The notes: generated from the sequence alone by a model not told the origin. A DNA stretch of 64,000 nucleotides from Phycisphaeraceae bacterium (GCA_002716625.1 PBAS01000016.1:1-64000); one strand, 5' to 3'. Positions 54,348 to 63,973 are shown, counted from the first letter of the stretch. Numbers and translations are program-made.

Positions 54348-55889
54348 ATGCCCCAACCCTCACATCCCGTGCGTATCGAAGAGATTGACTGGCGTACAGT
54401 ATTCCCCTTCATCAACCTGTTCAAAACCTTTCGCATGGCCATCGGACCAGCCAAGTTACTACTTGCGCTTGTTCTGGTGGCAGCATTGTTTTTCTATGGC
54501 TGCTTTCTGGACTTCATTCTCAAATCCCAGGCCGAACCCGGTGAAGCCCAATACTTCGCAACACACAACATTAACCAGTTTGATCACTGGCGAGAACACA
54601 GACCTCAACAGGTTGAACAATTGCAGGCTGAATGGATAGCCGTGTCGCTCCCCAACAACCTCCAGGGGCACGAGGATCCAATCGAAGCGATCAACCAATA
54701 TTTCCATAATGAATATACGCACCTGGCCCGAAATGGATCTGCTGACAACAAGCGACTACACCAACTCAGGATTCGCCACCGGCAAAAACTTGCGCAGATT
54801 CAAGCCCTCAATCGCGTCGGCGTCTTTTCCGCCACATCGAACTTTGGGCGGGAGGCCTTCTCGCGTTTGGTGCATGCGGCTATTTCTTTCAATTTTGGAC
54901 TCCAGGATCTGGCTACTAGAAACCCAGTAGACACTGACACCGTAACGTCCGCATTGCGAGATATCCTATGCACGCTGCCGTCGTGGTTATATCATTCACA
55001 TCGTTTATTTTTTATTCTTTGGATTTCCGGCTCCCTATTGTTATGGGCCCTGTTTGGTGGTGCCATCTGTCGTTTGGCGGCAATGCATGGAGGCCGGGAC
55101 GAACGCCTGGATGTCGCAGCAGCCCTGCGATTCTCGCAACGCAAGTTCCCATGGCTTGTGATCGCACCGCTTCTACCCCTGTTCATGGTAATTCTCATCG
55201 GACTTTGCCAAGCATTATTTGGCTTGATCATGTTCAACGTACCAGTGCTTGACCTTTTCGGAGGGTTGCTTTTCGGCCTGGTATTAATCGCGGGATTCAT
55301 CATTACCCTGATGATCCTGGGCCTGATCGGTTCTGTAAATTTGCTCTATCCAGCCCTTGCAGTTGAAGGGACCGATGCATTCGATGTGATAGCAAGAACA
55401 TTTAATTACGTATTCTTCCGACCCTGGAGATTTCTGTTCTACAACCTCGTAAGTCTGGTGTATGGAGCAATCACCTACTGCTTTGTAGCGATGGTGGCTT
55501 GGATGACCTTGGCAGTAACGCAACGGGGTGTTGGCCTTGGAGTGTTTACAAGTGCCAAATCAACCGCACATGGTCGCTTTGCCGCCATGATGCCTCCGCT
55601 AGAACCAGGGCAACTTATTTCCGCAGTTGACTGGTCTTTAATGGACGGCACCGCCAAGGTGGCAGCCATCCTCATCACAGCATGGACATGCATAACTTTT
55701 GCATTGGTTGCCGCTTTTATCGTCAGCTTCTTTTTCTGTGCAAACACATGGATTTACTTTTTGCTCCGTCACGTATCGGATGGAACCAGCTTTAATGACA
55801 TCGACATTGACCAACCGGCTGAAACCAATGAGGGGGACGCACCCCAAGACAATACGGCGTCGCCTGAAGGCTCAGGGATCACATCGTAA
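54348..55889 (+). CDS. Polytopic membrane protein of unknown function
   Basis: 513 residues. A first membrane helix (LLALVLVAALFFYGCFLDFIL, about 38-58) is followed by about 150 hydrophilic residues outside or inside the membrane, then about five more helices: LFFILWISGSLLLWALFGG, WLVIAPLLPLFMVILIGLCQ, LFGGLLFGLVLIAGFIITLMILGLIGS, LVSLVYGAITYCFVAMVAWMTL and AAILITAWTCITFALVAAFIVSFFF. The C-terminus is acidic and soluble. No motif points to a function. It follows rpiB by 27 bases and precedes the BtuF-like gene by 53, in the same direction. I do not recognise a family. Confidence 0.7.
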   Translation: MPQPSHPVRIEEIDWRTVFPFINLFKTFRMAIGPAKLLLALVLVAALFFYGCFLDFILKSQAEPGEAQYFATHNINQFDHWREHRPQQVEQLQAEWIAVSLPNNLQGHEDPIEAINQYFHNEYTHLARNGSADNKRLHQLRIRHRQKLAQIQALNRVGVFSATSNFGREAFSRLVHAAISFNFGLQDLATRNPVDTDTVTSALRDILCTLPSWLYHSHRLFFILWISGSLLLWALFGGAICRLAAMHGGRDERLDVAAALRFSQRKFPWLVIAPLLPLFMVILIGLCQALFGLIMFNVPVLDLFGGLLFGLVLIAGFIITLMILGLIGSVNLLYPALAVEGTDAFDVIARTFNYVFFRPWRFLFYNLVSLVYGAITYCFVAMVAWMTLAVTQRGVGLGVFTSAKSTAHGRFAAMMPPLEPGQLISAVDWSLMDGTAKVAAILITAWTCITFALVAAFIVSFFFCANTWIYFLLRHVSDGTSFNDIDIDQPAETNEGDAPQDNTASPEGSGITS

Positions 55890-55942
55890 CACAGCACCTT
55901 GGCGTGTTTTGACAACTTTGAACTCGAAGATTTAGGATAAGC

Positions 55943-57019
55943 ATGATGATCAGTCTTCGTTGTTTAAAACCTTCTAATTATCCTTGGCATGCTTTGAACC
56001 TGTTGATGTGCACAATGGTAATCGTAGCCTGTAGCCGCCAGGAACAACCGGTCCAGACTGTAGACAACATGCCCCAGGAAATCCGCGTGGTCAGCCTGGC
56101 TCCGGCACTTACGCAAATGATCGTCGATCTGAAGGCGGAAAAACTGCTGGTGGCGGTCGGGGAGAACGACATGGCCGCGCCACAGGGACTACCCACCGTC
56201 GGACCATACCCAAACTATGACAAAGAAGCGATTGTCTCGGTACGGCCAACCCATGTACTCATGATGCAACCTCAAGCCGGAGTGCCCAACCACCTGAAAC
56301 AACTCGCCAAATCCTTGGGATTCAGACTGGTTTCCTATAAATATCCAAGTCGCTTAACCGAGGTAGGTAAGATCCTCTGTGACTACGACGACGCTTTATC
56401 TTCAGGGTTTCCATCACAATCGCAAAGCATGGCTTATGTTCTCAACAGACATGATCGTGGCTCGTTCCTGCGTGAGGTGTTGCTCTATGGCGGTCTTGCC
56501 AAATTGAACAAGCGCATTGCGAATAAGACGCGGCAACGAGTTCTCATGGTTATTAACACCAACCCGGTGATTACCGCAATCGGTCCTAATACCGTTCACA
56601 GCGATTTGCTGCGATTTATGCTCAACAGTGACAACGCGGCATCGGCAAGTAAACGAACTGCCGTAGAGATGGATAGAGAGATGTTGTTGACGGCAAAGCC
56701 TGATGTCATTCTTCTACTGAGCCCCAACGCCCCAGCTCTCCACCCAGTGGGAGAGGATCCGCGCTTAACTGTCCTTGAGGGCATGGATATTCCGGCGGTT
56801 ACCAATGAACGGATCGTATTAATTGATAATCCACTTGTATTGCTTCCCAGCACCTCACTAGTGCATATCGGGCTGGCAATGGCCAAGGGGATTTTCCCCG
56901 AAATGGAAAGCAAATTGGATCAAATATTACCCGAATTGGAAGCAACTGAAGAAAAGGGTCAGCCGGTGGACCGAGTATCGCAAGTCGGTGCTGGCAAACT
57001 ATCTGATAATACTCCGTGA
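55943..57019 (+). CDS. BtuF/FhuD-type ABC transporter substrate-binding lipoprotein
   Basis: 358 residues. The N-terminus has a lipoprotein signal (LLMCTMVIVAC, Cys near residue 31). The binding domain begins IRVVSLAPALTQMIVDLKAEKLLVAVGENDMAAP, matching the class III binding-protein start 'RIVSLAPSxTEilfaLG', with PTVGPYPNYDKEAIVSVRPTHVLMM next and a second lobe (VLMVINTNPVITAIG, AVEMDREMLLTAKPDVILLLSP). It should capture a metal chelate such as cobalamin, haem or a siderophore at the inner membrane. It overlaps the permease gene by four bases. AGGA lies six bases before the ATG. Confidence 0.82.
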   Translation: MMISLRCLKPSNYPWHALNLLMCTMVIVACSRQEQPVQTVDNMPQEIRVVSLAPALTQMIVDLKAEKLLVAVGENDMAAPQGLPTVGPYPNYDKEAIVSVRPTHVLMMQPQAGVPNHLKQLAKSLGFRLVSYKYPSRLTEVGKILCDYDDALSSGFPSQSQSMAYVLNRHDRGSFLREVLLYGGLAKLNKRIANKTRQRVLMVINTNPVITAIGPNTVHSDLLRFMLNSDNAASASKRTAVEMDREMLLTAKPDVILLLSPNAPALHPVGEDPRLTVLEGMDIPAVTNERIVLIDNPLVLLPSTSLVHIGLAMAKGIFPEMESKLDQILPELEATEEKGQPVDRVSQVGAGKLSDNTP

Positions 57020-58005
57020 AAACTTCTTCACTGTACCGACATCGATCTGCTGTATTGATCGCTATCTTTATTGCCTTGATTATTTTAGCCGCGGTGCGTG
57101 TGCTGGTTGGTTCTACATCCTGGGGATGGCCGCAGGATATTAGGGTTCGGGACTACCGGCTTTTTCGCCTTGGAATCGCTTGCGTCGTTGGCGCGAGTTT
57201 GGCAACCAGTGGCGTTGCCCTTCAAGCATTGTTGCGCAATGCATTGGCAGAACCATTCATCCTCGGCCTGTCGACCGGTGCCGGGGTCGGAATCATGGGG
57301 CTGACATTAATTGGACGTACATTTGATCTAACTCTTGGAGCCCACTATGGCGCGATGATTGGAGCAGCACTAACACTCACCATTGTGTTCATGGCCAGCC
57401 GACGGCAAGGTGTGATCGATCCACTAGGATTACTGCTCATTGGCGTGGTGTTGAGCACGATCAACGGTGGGATCATCTTACTGCTTAACTATCTGCCTCA
57501 TTCTGAAGGCTTATGGGAAAATGTCGCCAAGTGGATGGTTGGTTATATCCAAGAAGGAGTCAGTCCCACGGTTTTCATGGGCGTGGCCCTGCTCAGCGGG
57601 GTGGGGATCAGTTTACTATTGGTACTAGGCCGAGCTATGGATGTGGCGACCTTGTCCGACGATGAGGCTCAAAGTGTTGGTGTTAACCTAAAAACGCTAC
57701 GAGCCTTGCTGTTTATCATTGCCAGCATCCTGGCCGCCGGAGCAGTCATTCTCGCAGGCCCGATTGCCTTCGTAGGCCTCATTTGCCCACATATCGTCCG
57801 AATGCTTATTGGTCCCAGGCATCGACCATTGTTGATTGGCGCAGCAGCCATGGGGGCAGCGCTCATCATCGTAGCTGATATGCTAAGCGCGTCGCTGAAA
57901 CTGGTTTTGGATCGTGGCCTGATGCCCCTGGGCGTTTTTACTGCTATCCTTGGCGGCATCTCGTTCCTGTGGATTCTACGACCCAAACTCGGTCGGGAAA
58001 TCTAA
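57016..58005 (+). CDS. FecCD/BtuC-family ABC transporter permease
   Basis: 329 residues with about nine membrane helices. The start is a GTG overlapping the BtuF-like stop. Family signatures include DYRLFRLGIACVVGASLATSGVALQALLRNALAEPFILGLSTGAGVGIM (the RLPR...AGaGLalaGaxxQ region), WMVGYIQEG, LSDDEAQSVGVNLKTLRALLFIIASILAAGAVILAGPIAFVGLICPHIVRMLIGPRHR (the cytoplasmic coupling helix) and the C-terminal SLKLVLDRGLMPLGVFTAILGGISFLWIL. The transporter would import a cobalamin- or siderophore-type ligand. No ATPase gene follows; pyrF starts inside its stop codon instead. Confidence 0.9.
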   Translation: MKTSSLYRHRSAVLIAIFIALIILAAVRVLVGSTSWGWPQDIRVRDYRLFRLGIACVVGASLATSGVALQALLRNALAEPFILGLSTGAGVGIMGLTLIGRTFDLTLGAHYGAMIGAALTLTIVFMASRRQGVIDPLGLLLIGVVLSTINGGIILLLNYLPHSEGLWENVAKWMVGYIQEGVSPTVFMGVALLSGVGISLLLVLGRAMDVATLSDDEAQSVGVNLKTLRALLFIIASILAAGAVILAGPIAFVGLICPHIVRMLIGPRHRPLLIGAAAMGAALIIVADMLSASLKLVLDRGLMPLGVFTAILGGISFLWILRPKLGREI

Positions 58006-58997
58006 TGCTTATGAAACATTTCTCGGATAGATTGCTGGAAGCTAGCAACCAGAAAAGGGGGCCAGTTTGTATCGGCATTGACCCCGTATATGACCGGTTG
58101 CCCAAATCAATTCGACAATCCCATGACGGCGGCGAGCCCGACACCATCGCTCATAGGATTAACGCGATAGATCAGTTCGTGCGGTCGGTACTCAATATTG
58201 TGGCGCCCCACGTCCCATGCGTGAAATTCCAATCAGCATGCTTTGAGCGATACCAATGGCCAGGTGTTCAGGTCTACCGCAGGTTGATTGACTACGCAAA
58301 ACAACTTGGCCTAATGGTCATCGCTGATGTCAAACGTGGGGATATCGGAGCCACAAGCAATCACTACACTGCAGGATGTCTTGCTGACTGTCGCGATCAG
58401 GACTTGGGTTCTCTGGACGGTCCAGATGCATTAACCGTCAGTGCCTATATGGGGATTGATGCCATCGAACCATTTCTTGAACATGCTGCTCAAAACGGGA
58501 AGGGCGTGTTTGCCTTGGTCCGAACAAGCAATCCAGGTGGCGATGACATACAACGCCTACGATTAGAAGACGGGCGAACTGTGGCCGAAATGATGGCCGA
58601 ACTCATCCACAATACTGGATCCACCAATTCATACGTTGGGCGTAACGGCTATAGTCTGCTGGGCGCTGTAGTGGGGGCAACCAAAAGCCAAGAGGTCGTG
58701 AAACTGCGGCAGATCATGAAACAACAGGTGTTTTTAGTCCCCGGTTTTGGTGCCCAAGGCGGCCGTGCTGAGCAGCTACGCAGTTTCTTTAACGATGATG
58801 GTTTCGGCGCGTTGGTCAGTGCAAGCCGATCAGTGCTCTATGCCTTTGATGACCAGGTCCCTGACTGGCAACCAGCGATCCAGCAGGCCGTGATCGATAT
58901 GAAAGAGCAAGTCAATGCAGTCTTGGCTAAAAACTACCACATAAACTCAAATGGGCTAAAGACCAAGCAGCCGGTAAAGAATAGACGTGGAACCTGA
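58005..58997 (+). CDS. pyrF: Orotidine 5'-phosphate decarboxylase, type 2
   Basis: 330 residues from an ATG that shares one base with the permease stop (TAATG). It decarboxylates OMP to UMP in pyrimidine synthesis. GPVCIGIDPVYDRLP gives the first Asp, LMVIADVKRGDIGATSNHY the catalytic Asp-x-Lys-xx-Asp, ALTVSAYMGIDAIEPFL the next strand, FALVRTSNPGGDDIQ the phosphate side, and VFLVPGFGAQGGRAEQL the last glycine loop. Length and motifs fit the second OMPDC subfamily. Its last 42 bases overlap the oppositely oriented HlyD-type gene. Confidence 0.93.
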   Translation: MLMKHFSDRLLEASNQKRGPVCIGIDPVYDRLPKSIRQSHDGGEPDTIAHRINAIDQFVRSVLNIVAPHVPCVKFQSACFERYQWPGVQVYRRLIDYAKQLGLMVIADVKRGDIGATSNHYTAGCLADCRDQDLGSLDGPDALTVSAYMGIDAIEPFLEHAAQNGKGVFALVRTSNPGGDDIQRLRLEDGRTVAEMMAELIHNTGSTNSYVGRNGYSLLGAVVGATKSQEVVKLRQIMKQQVFLVPGFGAQGGRAEQLRSFFNDDGFGALVSASRSVLYAFDDQVPDWQPAIQQAVIDMKEQVNAVLAKNYHINSNGLKTKQPVKNRRGT

Positions 58998-60011
58998 ATT
59001 GATGTCCGCCCACGCCGTCATGCCCGGATGCAAAACCGTATCACCTTCGAACGCAGCTTCAACATAAATAAAACCATCGCCAGTACGGTTGGGGACAATC
59101 AGCTGCTCAACCCGACTCAGACGGGCCTCTTGGTATCCATGACGAAGCGTCGGATAGGCTGAAAGAGCCACCTGTACCGGCTGGTCAACCTTGACATAAG
59201 AAAGGTAACGTTCTGGTACCTTAAGGCGGACAATCCAGGAAGTATCATCAAATATCTGCCCCAGTTCATCTTCTGGTTTAATCACTTCGCCCGACTCGTA
59301 GCGGTGAAGATGAATACGACCACCCATTGGTGCATAAATCTTGCGTAGCGAAACCTCGGCCTCAAGACGGGCAAGTTGCTTGCTTGTTGCCACAATCCTT
59401 TCCCGGTACACCTTAACCTGCCTCTCCATCACTGGTTCGCGTGGTAATTCCAACTCGCTGACCCGGCTGCGGGCAAGGTCCACTTCCAGTTGGGCATCCT
59501 CGACCTGGGACTTTGAAAATAGTGAACTGCCGGCATCCACATCTTCCATCCGCCTTAGTTTGTTGAGGGCCACCTTGAGGGCTAGGTTGGCCTGCTTAAC
59601 TTGCTCATCACGAAGCAAAACTTCGAGTTCTTGTCGGCTTAAAAGCCGCTCCAATTCTGCCTTCTCGACTTCGATTCGACTCATCGCCTCTTCATAGGAT
59701 GTCCTCTCGACGGTATCGTGCAGTTGAAATAGAAGTTGCCCTTTTTTAATCGTCTCGCCTGAACTCACAAACCTTTCAGCAATCACACCCTCGACGGATG
59801 AACGAATCTTCGCCTGATCCCTCGTCATGACATAACCGGATGCGTGCACCCAGCGCGTTGTTGGAACCAAGGCACTGGCAATCATTAAGACCACAGCCAC
59901 AACCAGCAAAACAAGCGGTATCCGCTTGATGATCATTCCAGGTTTTCGCTTCAGCCGGATAGGACGTTTTCGGTCTGACCCAACAGCGTTGTTCATAGAA
60001 GATGTACTCAC
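58956..60011 (-). CDS. HlyD-type membrane fusion (adaptor) protein
   Basis: 351 residues. One N-terminal membrane helix (IPLVLLVVAVVLMIASALV) anchors it, with the rest in the periplasm. The biotinyl-lipoyl halves are visible as RWVHASGYVMTRDQAKIRSSVEGVIAERFVSSGETIKKGQLLFQL and, later, VSLRKIYAPMGGRIHLHRYESGEVIK; between them is a coiled-coil hairpin (about 95-225). A barrel domain follows (WIVRLKVPERYLSYVKVDQPVQVALSAYP). It should link the adjacent ABC exporter to an outer-membrane channel, which is not in the window. The start is a GTG at 60011 or the ATG at 59996. It is 27 bases after the 676-residue exporter gene. Confidence 0.85.
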   Translation of the reverse strand: MSTSSMNNAVGSDRKRPIRLKRKPGMIIKRIPLVLLVVAVVLMIASALVPTTRWVHASGYVMTRDQAKIRSSVEGVIAERFVSSGETIKKGQLLFQLHDTVERTSYEEAMSRIEVEKAELERLLSRQELEVLLRDEQVKQANLALKVALNKLRRMEDVDAGSSLFSKSQVEDAQLEVDLARSRVSELELPREPVMERQVKVYRERIVATSKQLARLEAEVSLRKIYAPMGGRIHLHRYESGEVIKPEDELGQIFDDTSWIVRLKVPERYLSYVKVDQPVQVALSAYPTLRHGYQEARLSRVEQLIVPNRTGDGFIYVEAAFEGDTVLHPGMTAWADINSGSTSILYRLLGL

Positions 60012-60038
60012 GATAGACGTCGCTTTAAAAAGGGTTCG

Positions 60039-62069
60039 CTACGCCGTTTGGGCCCGTTTGTTGTGCTCATGATACAGATCGATAAATGGACCATCTTTAT
60101 TTAATAGGGTATGGGGGTGTCCAAATTGAACCACCTGACCATCGTCAAGCATCAGCACCAGATCACACTCTAGTGCAATTGAAATGCGATGGGAGATAAT
60201 CAGGGTCGTACGATCCCTGAGTGTTGACTTAAAACTATCAACCAATTGGGCCTCGGTAAGAGCATCAACGGCGGAAGTAAAGTCGTCGAGAACCAGAAAC
60301 TTTGGATCATAGAGCAGTGCTCGCGCCAGAATCACGCGTTGCTTTTGGCCTCCAGAGAGTGCCAAGCCCCTCTCATGCGTTGGCGTGTGATACCGCAAAG
60401 GCTGCTCCTCAATAAAATCATGAATCTGCGCAAATCGTGCGGCTGCGATAACAGATTTGTGCGGAGCATCTTCCGATCCGTAGCGGATATTTTCACCAAT
60501 CGTCCCACTAAAGATAAGCGGTTCCTGGGATACAACACCGACATATTCACGTAGTTCGGGAATAGCGAACTGGTCTACTCCAATGCCATCAAACTGCACA
60601 TGTCCGCCCGTGGGGTCATAAAGTCGACACGCCAACTTGGCTAAAGTGGATTTCCCCGATCCGCTTGGCCCCATGACACACAGTCGTTTACCCGCAGGCA
60701 AAACAAAGCTTACGCCATCCAGCGCAGCTGGCCGACCCTTCATATATTGCATGGACACGTTGTCAAAGCACAAAGCCGAAGGCCCATGTGGGATAGGGAC
60801 GGTAACGGCTGGCTCCTTCAGCATGATCGGCTCATCTAAAATATGCATGATCCGATTCGTACGTACCCGAACCTTGTGAAAGCTGGTAAACATTTGTGCA
60901 AGATGGGTCGCCGGTGTAATAAGGTAGCCGGCGGATCCGTAGAACATCAGCAATTCCCCGATGGTCATTTGTCCCTCACGCACCCGTAAAACGCCTAGCC
61001 ACAAGACTCCCGTCATACATATTCCCATGATCACCCCGCATAGCACGGCAAACCCACTTGTCAGAATCGAAGCCGCCAAATGATTCTGAAGGATCGGCTT
61101 AGCCTGCCGCACGAAATCAGCTGTCTCGCGACTTTCACGATGATAGGATTTGATCAAGAGAAATTGGCTGATGCGATTGGCGATATGACCGTTGAGCCGT
61201 CCTTCGCGTTCACGAAGATTGGAGTTGACAACCCGTAATCTTGCACGAAACCACCGGTACGCCACGACATACGCAGGCAAAGCGAGCACCACAAGCCAAG
61301 CCAACTCACTGTCTAGGACAAAAACGATCACCACGCCAACGATGAGGGACAAAATACTCGTTGGCACCACCTTGATTAAACTAGATAGACTACCGATGAC
61401 GATCTGGATATCGGAAAACAAATATGTCATCAGCTGGCCCGGTGAATGACGGTCGTGATAGATCTGTGGTAACGCCATCATTTTGGTATAGAGATGACGG
61501 CGTAACCGGAACCGCACAGCCTGCCCAATCCAGATGATTCGAATTTGAACCCAATAGCGAACCAGATGCCTTGCCAGTTCCATCGCAATGAGTAATGCTG
61601 CAATCCCTCCCAGCAACCGCATTTGTTCATGGACGGAGCGTCCGTATCTGGTGTCCAGTTGGTTGGATAATCCAATTGCCCCCGATGGAACCTGTTCATC
61701 TGCAGGCCCATAGGAACTAGATGAAAACAGTCTTGATTCACCAGGCAGCGTCGGGTCGATGTAAGCTTCGACCACCGGCATGACTTGTCCTTCTGACACG
61801 ATGCCAGGCAGACGGTCTACATGCTCAGATGAAACCCCCGAATGAATCTGAACAATATCATCCGCAATAACCTGAGTTGCCCAGGAGTACACGAATGCAC
61901 CCGATCCACAGACACTACTTATGATGATGATAACTGCAAGCGAACGGTAATATGGCTTGAAAAAATATCGCGCACAGAAGCGCCCCATCGCGCGATTTCC
62001 AAAGTCAACTTGATCACCTTTAAGTGAACGTTCGTTGATCAACTGCCACAGGGTACGTGGCCCGTTCAT
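60039..62069 (-). CDS. ABC exporter subunit with periplasmic insert and Asp in place of catalytic Glu
   Basis: 676 residues, fused permease and ATPase. Between the first and second membrane helices is an insert of about 80 residues (HSGVSSEHVDRLPGIVS... to ...TRYGRSVHEQM, roughly 75-155) that should face the periplasm. The ATPase has Walker A GPSGSGKST with Lys473, a normal LSGGQKQRVILARALL signature and an H-loop (ISHRIS). Walker B reads FLVLDDFTSAVD: Asp595 is normal, but Asp596 replaces the catalytic Glu, so its own ATP site is likely degenerate. Its ATG overlaps the stop of the 583-residue partner by four bases. Together with HlyD it forms one export machine. Confidence 0.9.
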   Translation of the reverse strand: MNGPRTLWQLINERSLKGDQVDFGNRAMGRFCARYFFKPYYRSLAVIIIISSVCGSGAFVYSWATQVIADDIVQIHSGVSSEHVDRLPGIVSEGQVMPVVEAYIDPTLPGESRLFSSSSYGPADEQVPSGAIGLSNQLDTRYGRSVHEQMRLLGGIAALLIAMELARHLVRYWVQIRIIWIGQAVRFRLRRHLYTKMMALPQIYHDRHSPGQLMTYLFSDIQIVIGSLSSLIKVVPTSILSLIVGVVIVFVLDSELAWLVVLALPAYVVAYRWFRARLRVVNSNLREREGRLNGHIANRISQFLLIKSYHRESRETADFVRQAKPILQNHLAASILTSGFAVLCGVIMGICMTGVLWLGVLRVREGQMTIGELLMFYGSAGYLITPATHLAQMFTSFHKVRVRTNRIMHILDEPIMLKEPAVTVPIPHGPSALCFDNVSMQYMKGRPAALDGVSFVLPAGKRLCVMGPSGSGKSTLAKLACRLYDPTGGHVQFDGIGVDQFAIPELREYVGVVSQEPLIFSGTIGENIRYGSEDAPHKSVIAAARFAQIHDFIEEQPLRYHTPTHERGLALSGGQKQRVILARALLYDPKFLVLDDFTSAVDALTEAQLVDSFKSTLRDRTTLIISHRISIALECDLVLMLDDGQVVQFGHPHTLLNKDGPFIDLYHEHNKRAQTA

Positions 62070-63817
62070 CCCACAGCCTCCAAAGCTTGGGTAGCAGCCT
62101 GAGACTGAGTCACAAACAGTTGACGGTACCGCCCCTGTGGGTTTTGCATCAGTTGATTGTGATTACCGGTCTCCACTACTCGCCCATCATCCATTACAAC
62201 AATCAGGTCTGCAGTGGTAATCGTGCTAAGACGATGCGCTATTACAAAACAAGTGCGATTCTGACGTACGCTATTTAGTGCCAGTTGGATCATCGCCTCG
62301 CTATGGGCATCCAAACTGCTGGTGGCCTCATCAAAAATAAGGATGGCTGGATTAGCCAACAGGGCACGGGCAATACATAGACGCTGCTTTTCACCAATGG
62401 ATAGCGATAGCCCATATTCACCAAGGAGAGTGTCAATGCCCCGAGGCAATCCTTTGATCAGATCACCCAATGCCGCCATGCGTGCAGCCCGTTCGATCTC
62501 ATGCGGCTTGGCGTGGCTGCGGCCATATGCAATGTTCTCAGCAATGGTGGTATCAAAGACAATCGGATGCTGTGGGACCAACGCAAGCTGACGGCGGTAC
62601 CACCGCGTGTCATATCGGGTGATATCGTGACCGTCGATCTCCAAGTGCCCAGCCTGCGGTTCGTAAAAGCGGTACAGCAAACTGGTAATCGTCGTTTTAC
62701 CACAGCCGGTCTGGCCCACGAGAGCAACTGTTTGTCCGGGTTGCACGTGAAGGTTGAAGTAGCGTAGAACAGGTGTCGCTGGCTTATAATCAAAACAGAC
62801 GTTCTCAAATGCCACCTCACCCCGCAGTGGCTGGGATTTACGGATTCCTGGCTGATCGATGGTATCCGCTTCTGCCTCCATAAGCTCGAAAATTCGGTCG
62901 AAGGAAACTTTTGCTTGTTGAATCTGGTTGGACAACTCCGCCAGTTTGATGGCAGGATCTATCAGCCGCATGGTAAAGGCCGTCATCGCCATCACCGCAC
63001 CAAAGGTCAACTGGCCCATCACAACAAAATATGTACCCACCAGCAGAACAAGCAGGTAACAACCCCACCCGAGAAAGCTGGCAACATAGCTATAGAGACA
63101 GTTGAGTACCCGATATCGGTGCAAAGACCGCTCAGAAAGGAAATTACACTGAATAAAATCGCGTAATGCGCTCCGTTCGTTTCCAAATGACCTCACAACC
63201 AAGCCACCTGCCAACTGTTCCTGCGCAACACTCGACAAGCTGTCCATTTTTCGTCGATAGATTCTCTGCTTTCGGCGAATTCGCCCAACAAACCATTTGT
63301 AATTGACAACATAAAGGCCGACACCCACTAAAACCAACAGCGTGAGGCGGGTGCTAAAGAAAAACATAACCAAGATCATTACCAGCCCGGTAGCTGTTTG
63401 CACGATCAATGTCGGCGTTTGTTCGGTGAGTAGCACCTGCAGTTGCTGAACATCGCCGCGAAGCCGCTCAAGAACCTTGCCAGTGGTCGTGTTATAAAGA
63501 AAATTACAACTTAGCCGCTGAACTCGATAGTAGAGTTTACGCCGGATATCAAGTATGAATCGCTGACCAATCAACGCCATCAGGTAGTCGCTAATACACC
63601 GACATACTCCGGCGACAAACGGCAGAGCAAGGAAGGCGAGCATCAGCGGCACAAGCAGGTGATACTCACCACGATCGATTACCATATCAACGAGCAGGGC
63701 AATGATGAGAGGCGAACCTACGTCAACGGCCATAATCCCAATCGCTGCCACCAAAGCGACAATCAGCCGCTTAAGATGCGGGCGGACGAGGTGACGGATA
63801 TAACAAGCATAATCCAT
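62066..63817 (-). CDS. ABC exporter subunit with degenerate signature motif
   Basis: 583 residues, six membrane helices then ATPase. Walker A is GQTGCGKTT, Walker B LIFDEATSSLD with the catalytic Glu497 intact, and the H-loop VIAHRLST is intact. The signature, normally LSGGQ, is LSIGE at residues 472-476. In heterodimeric exporters the signature of one subunit completes the ATP site of the other; here the altered signature would sit opposite the Asp596 site of the 676-residue partner, so both defects fall in the same site, as in known asymmetric exporters. It is the first gene of this leftward operon; the substrate is unknown. Confidence 0.9.
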   Translation of the reverse strand: MDYACYIRHLVRPHLKRLIVALVAAIGIMAVDVGSPLIIALLVDMVIDRGEYHLLVPLMLAFLALPFVAGVCRCISDYLMALIGQRFILDIRRKLYYRVQRLSCNFLYNTTTGKVLERLRGDVQQLQVLLTEQTPTLIVQTATGLVMILVMFFFSTRLTLLVLVGVGLYVVNYKWFVGRIRRKQRIYRRKMDSLSSVAQEQLAGGLVVRSFGNERSALRDFIQCNFLSERSLHRYRVLNCLYSYVASFLGWGCYLLVLLVGTYFVVMGQLTFGAVMAMTAFTMRLIDPAIKLAELSNQIQQAKVSFDRIFELMEAEADTIDQPGIRKSQPLRGEVAFENVCFDYKPATPVLRYFNLHVQPGQTVALVGQTGCGKTTITSLLYRFYEPQAGHLEIDGHDITRYDTRWYRRQLALVPQHPIVFDTTIAENIAYGRSHAKPHEIERAARMAALGDLIKGLPRGIDTLLGEYGLSLSIGEKQRLCIARALLANPAILIFDEATSSLDAHSEAMIQLALNSVRQNRTCFVIAHRLSTITTADLIVVMDDGRVVETGNHNQLMQNPQGRYRQLFVTQSQAATQALEAVG

Positions 63818-63931
63818 GACGAAACATAGACCAGCATCCCCAACCGATTTTAAAACAATAGTTTACGGATTCTAACCCGCAATAAAAATGGTTTACTTAG
63901 CGCTTCTCCCAAGCATATCTGCTTTTCCATT

Positions 63932-63973
63932 GGGCTAGCGGATTGAGTCGACATGGACCACCAACGCTAGCCC
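63932..63973. repeat. Perfect 9-bp inverted repeat upstream of the ABC exporter operon
   Basis: GGGCTAGCG at 63932-63940 and CGCTAGCCC at 63965-63973 are exact reverse complements, 24 bases apart. They lie 115-156 bases before the exporter start. This could be the hairpin ending an unseen upstream gene, or an operator. No gene is visible from 63818 to the window end. Confidence 0.4.
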
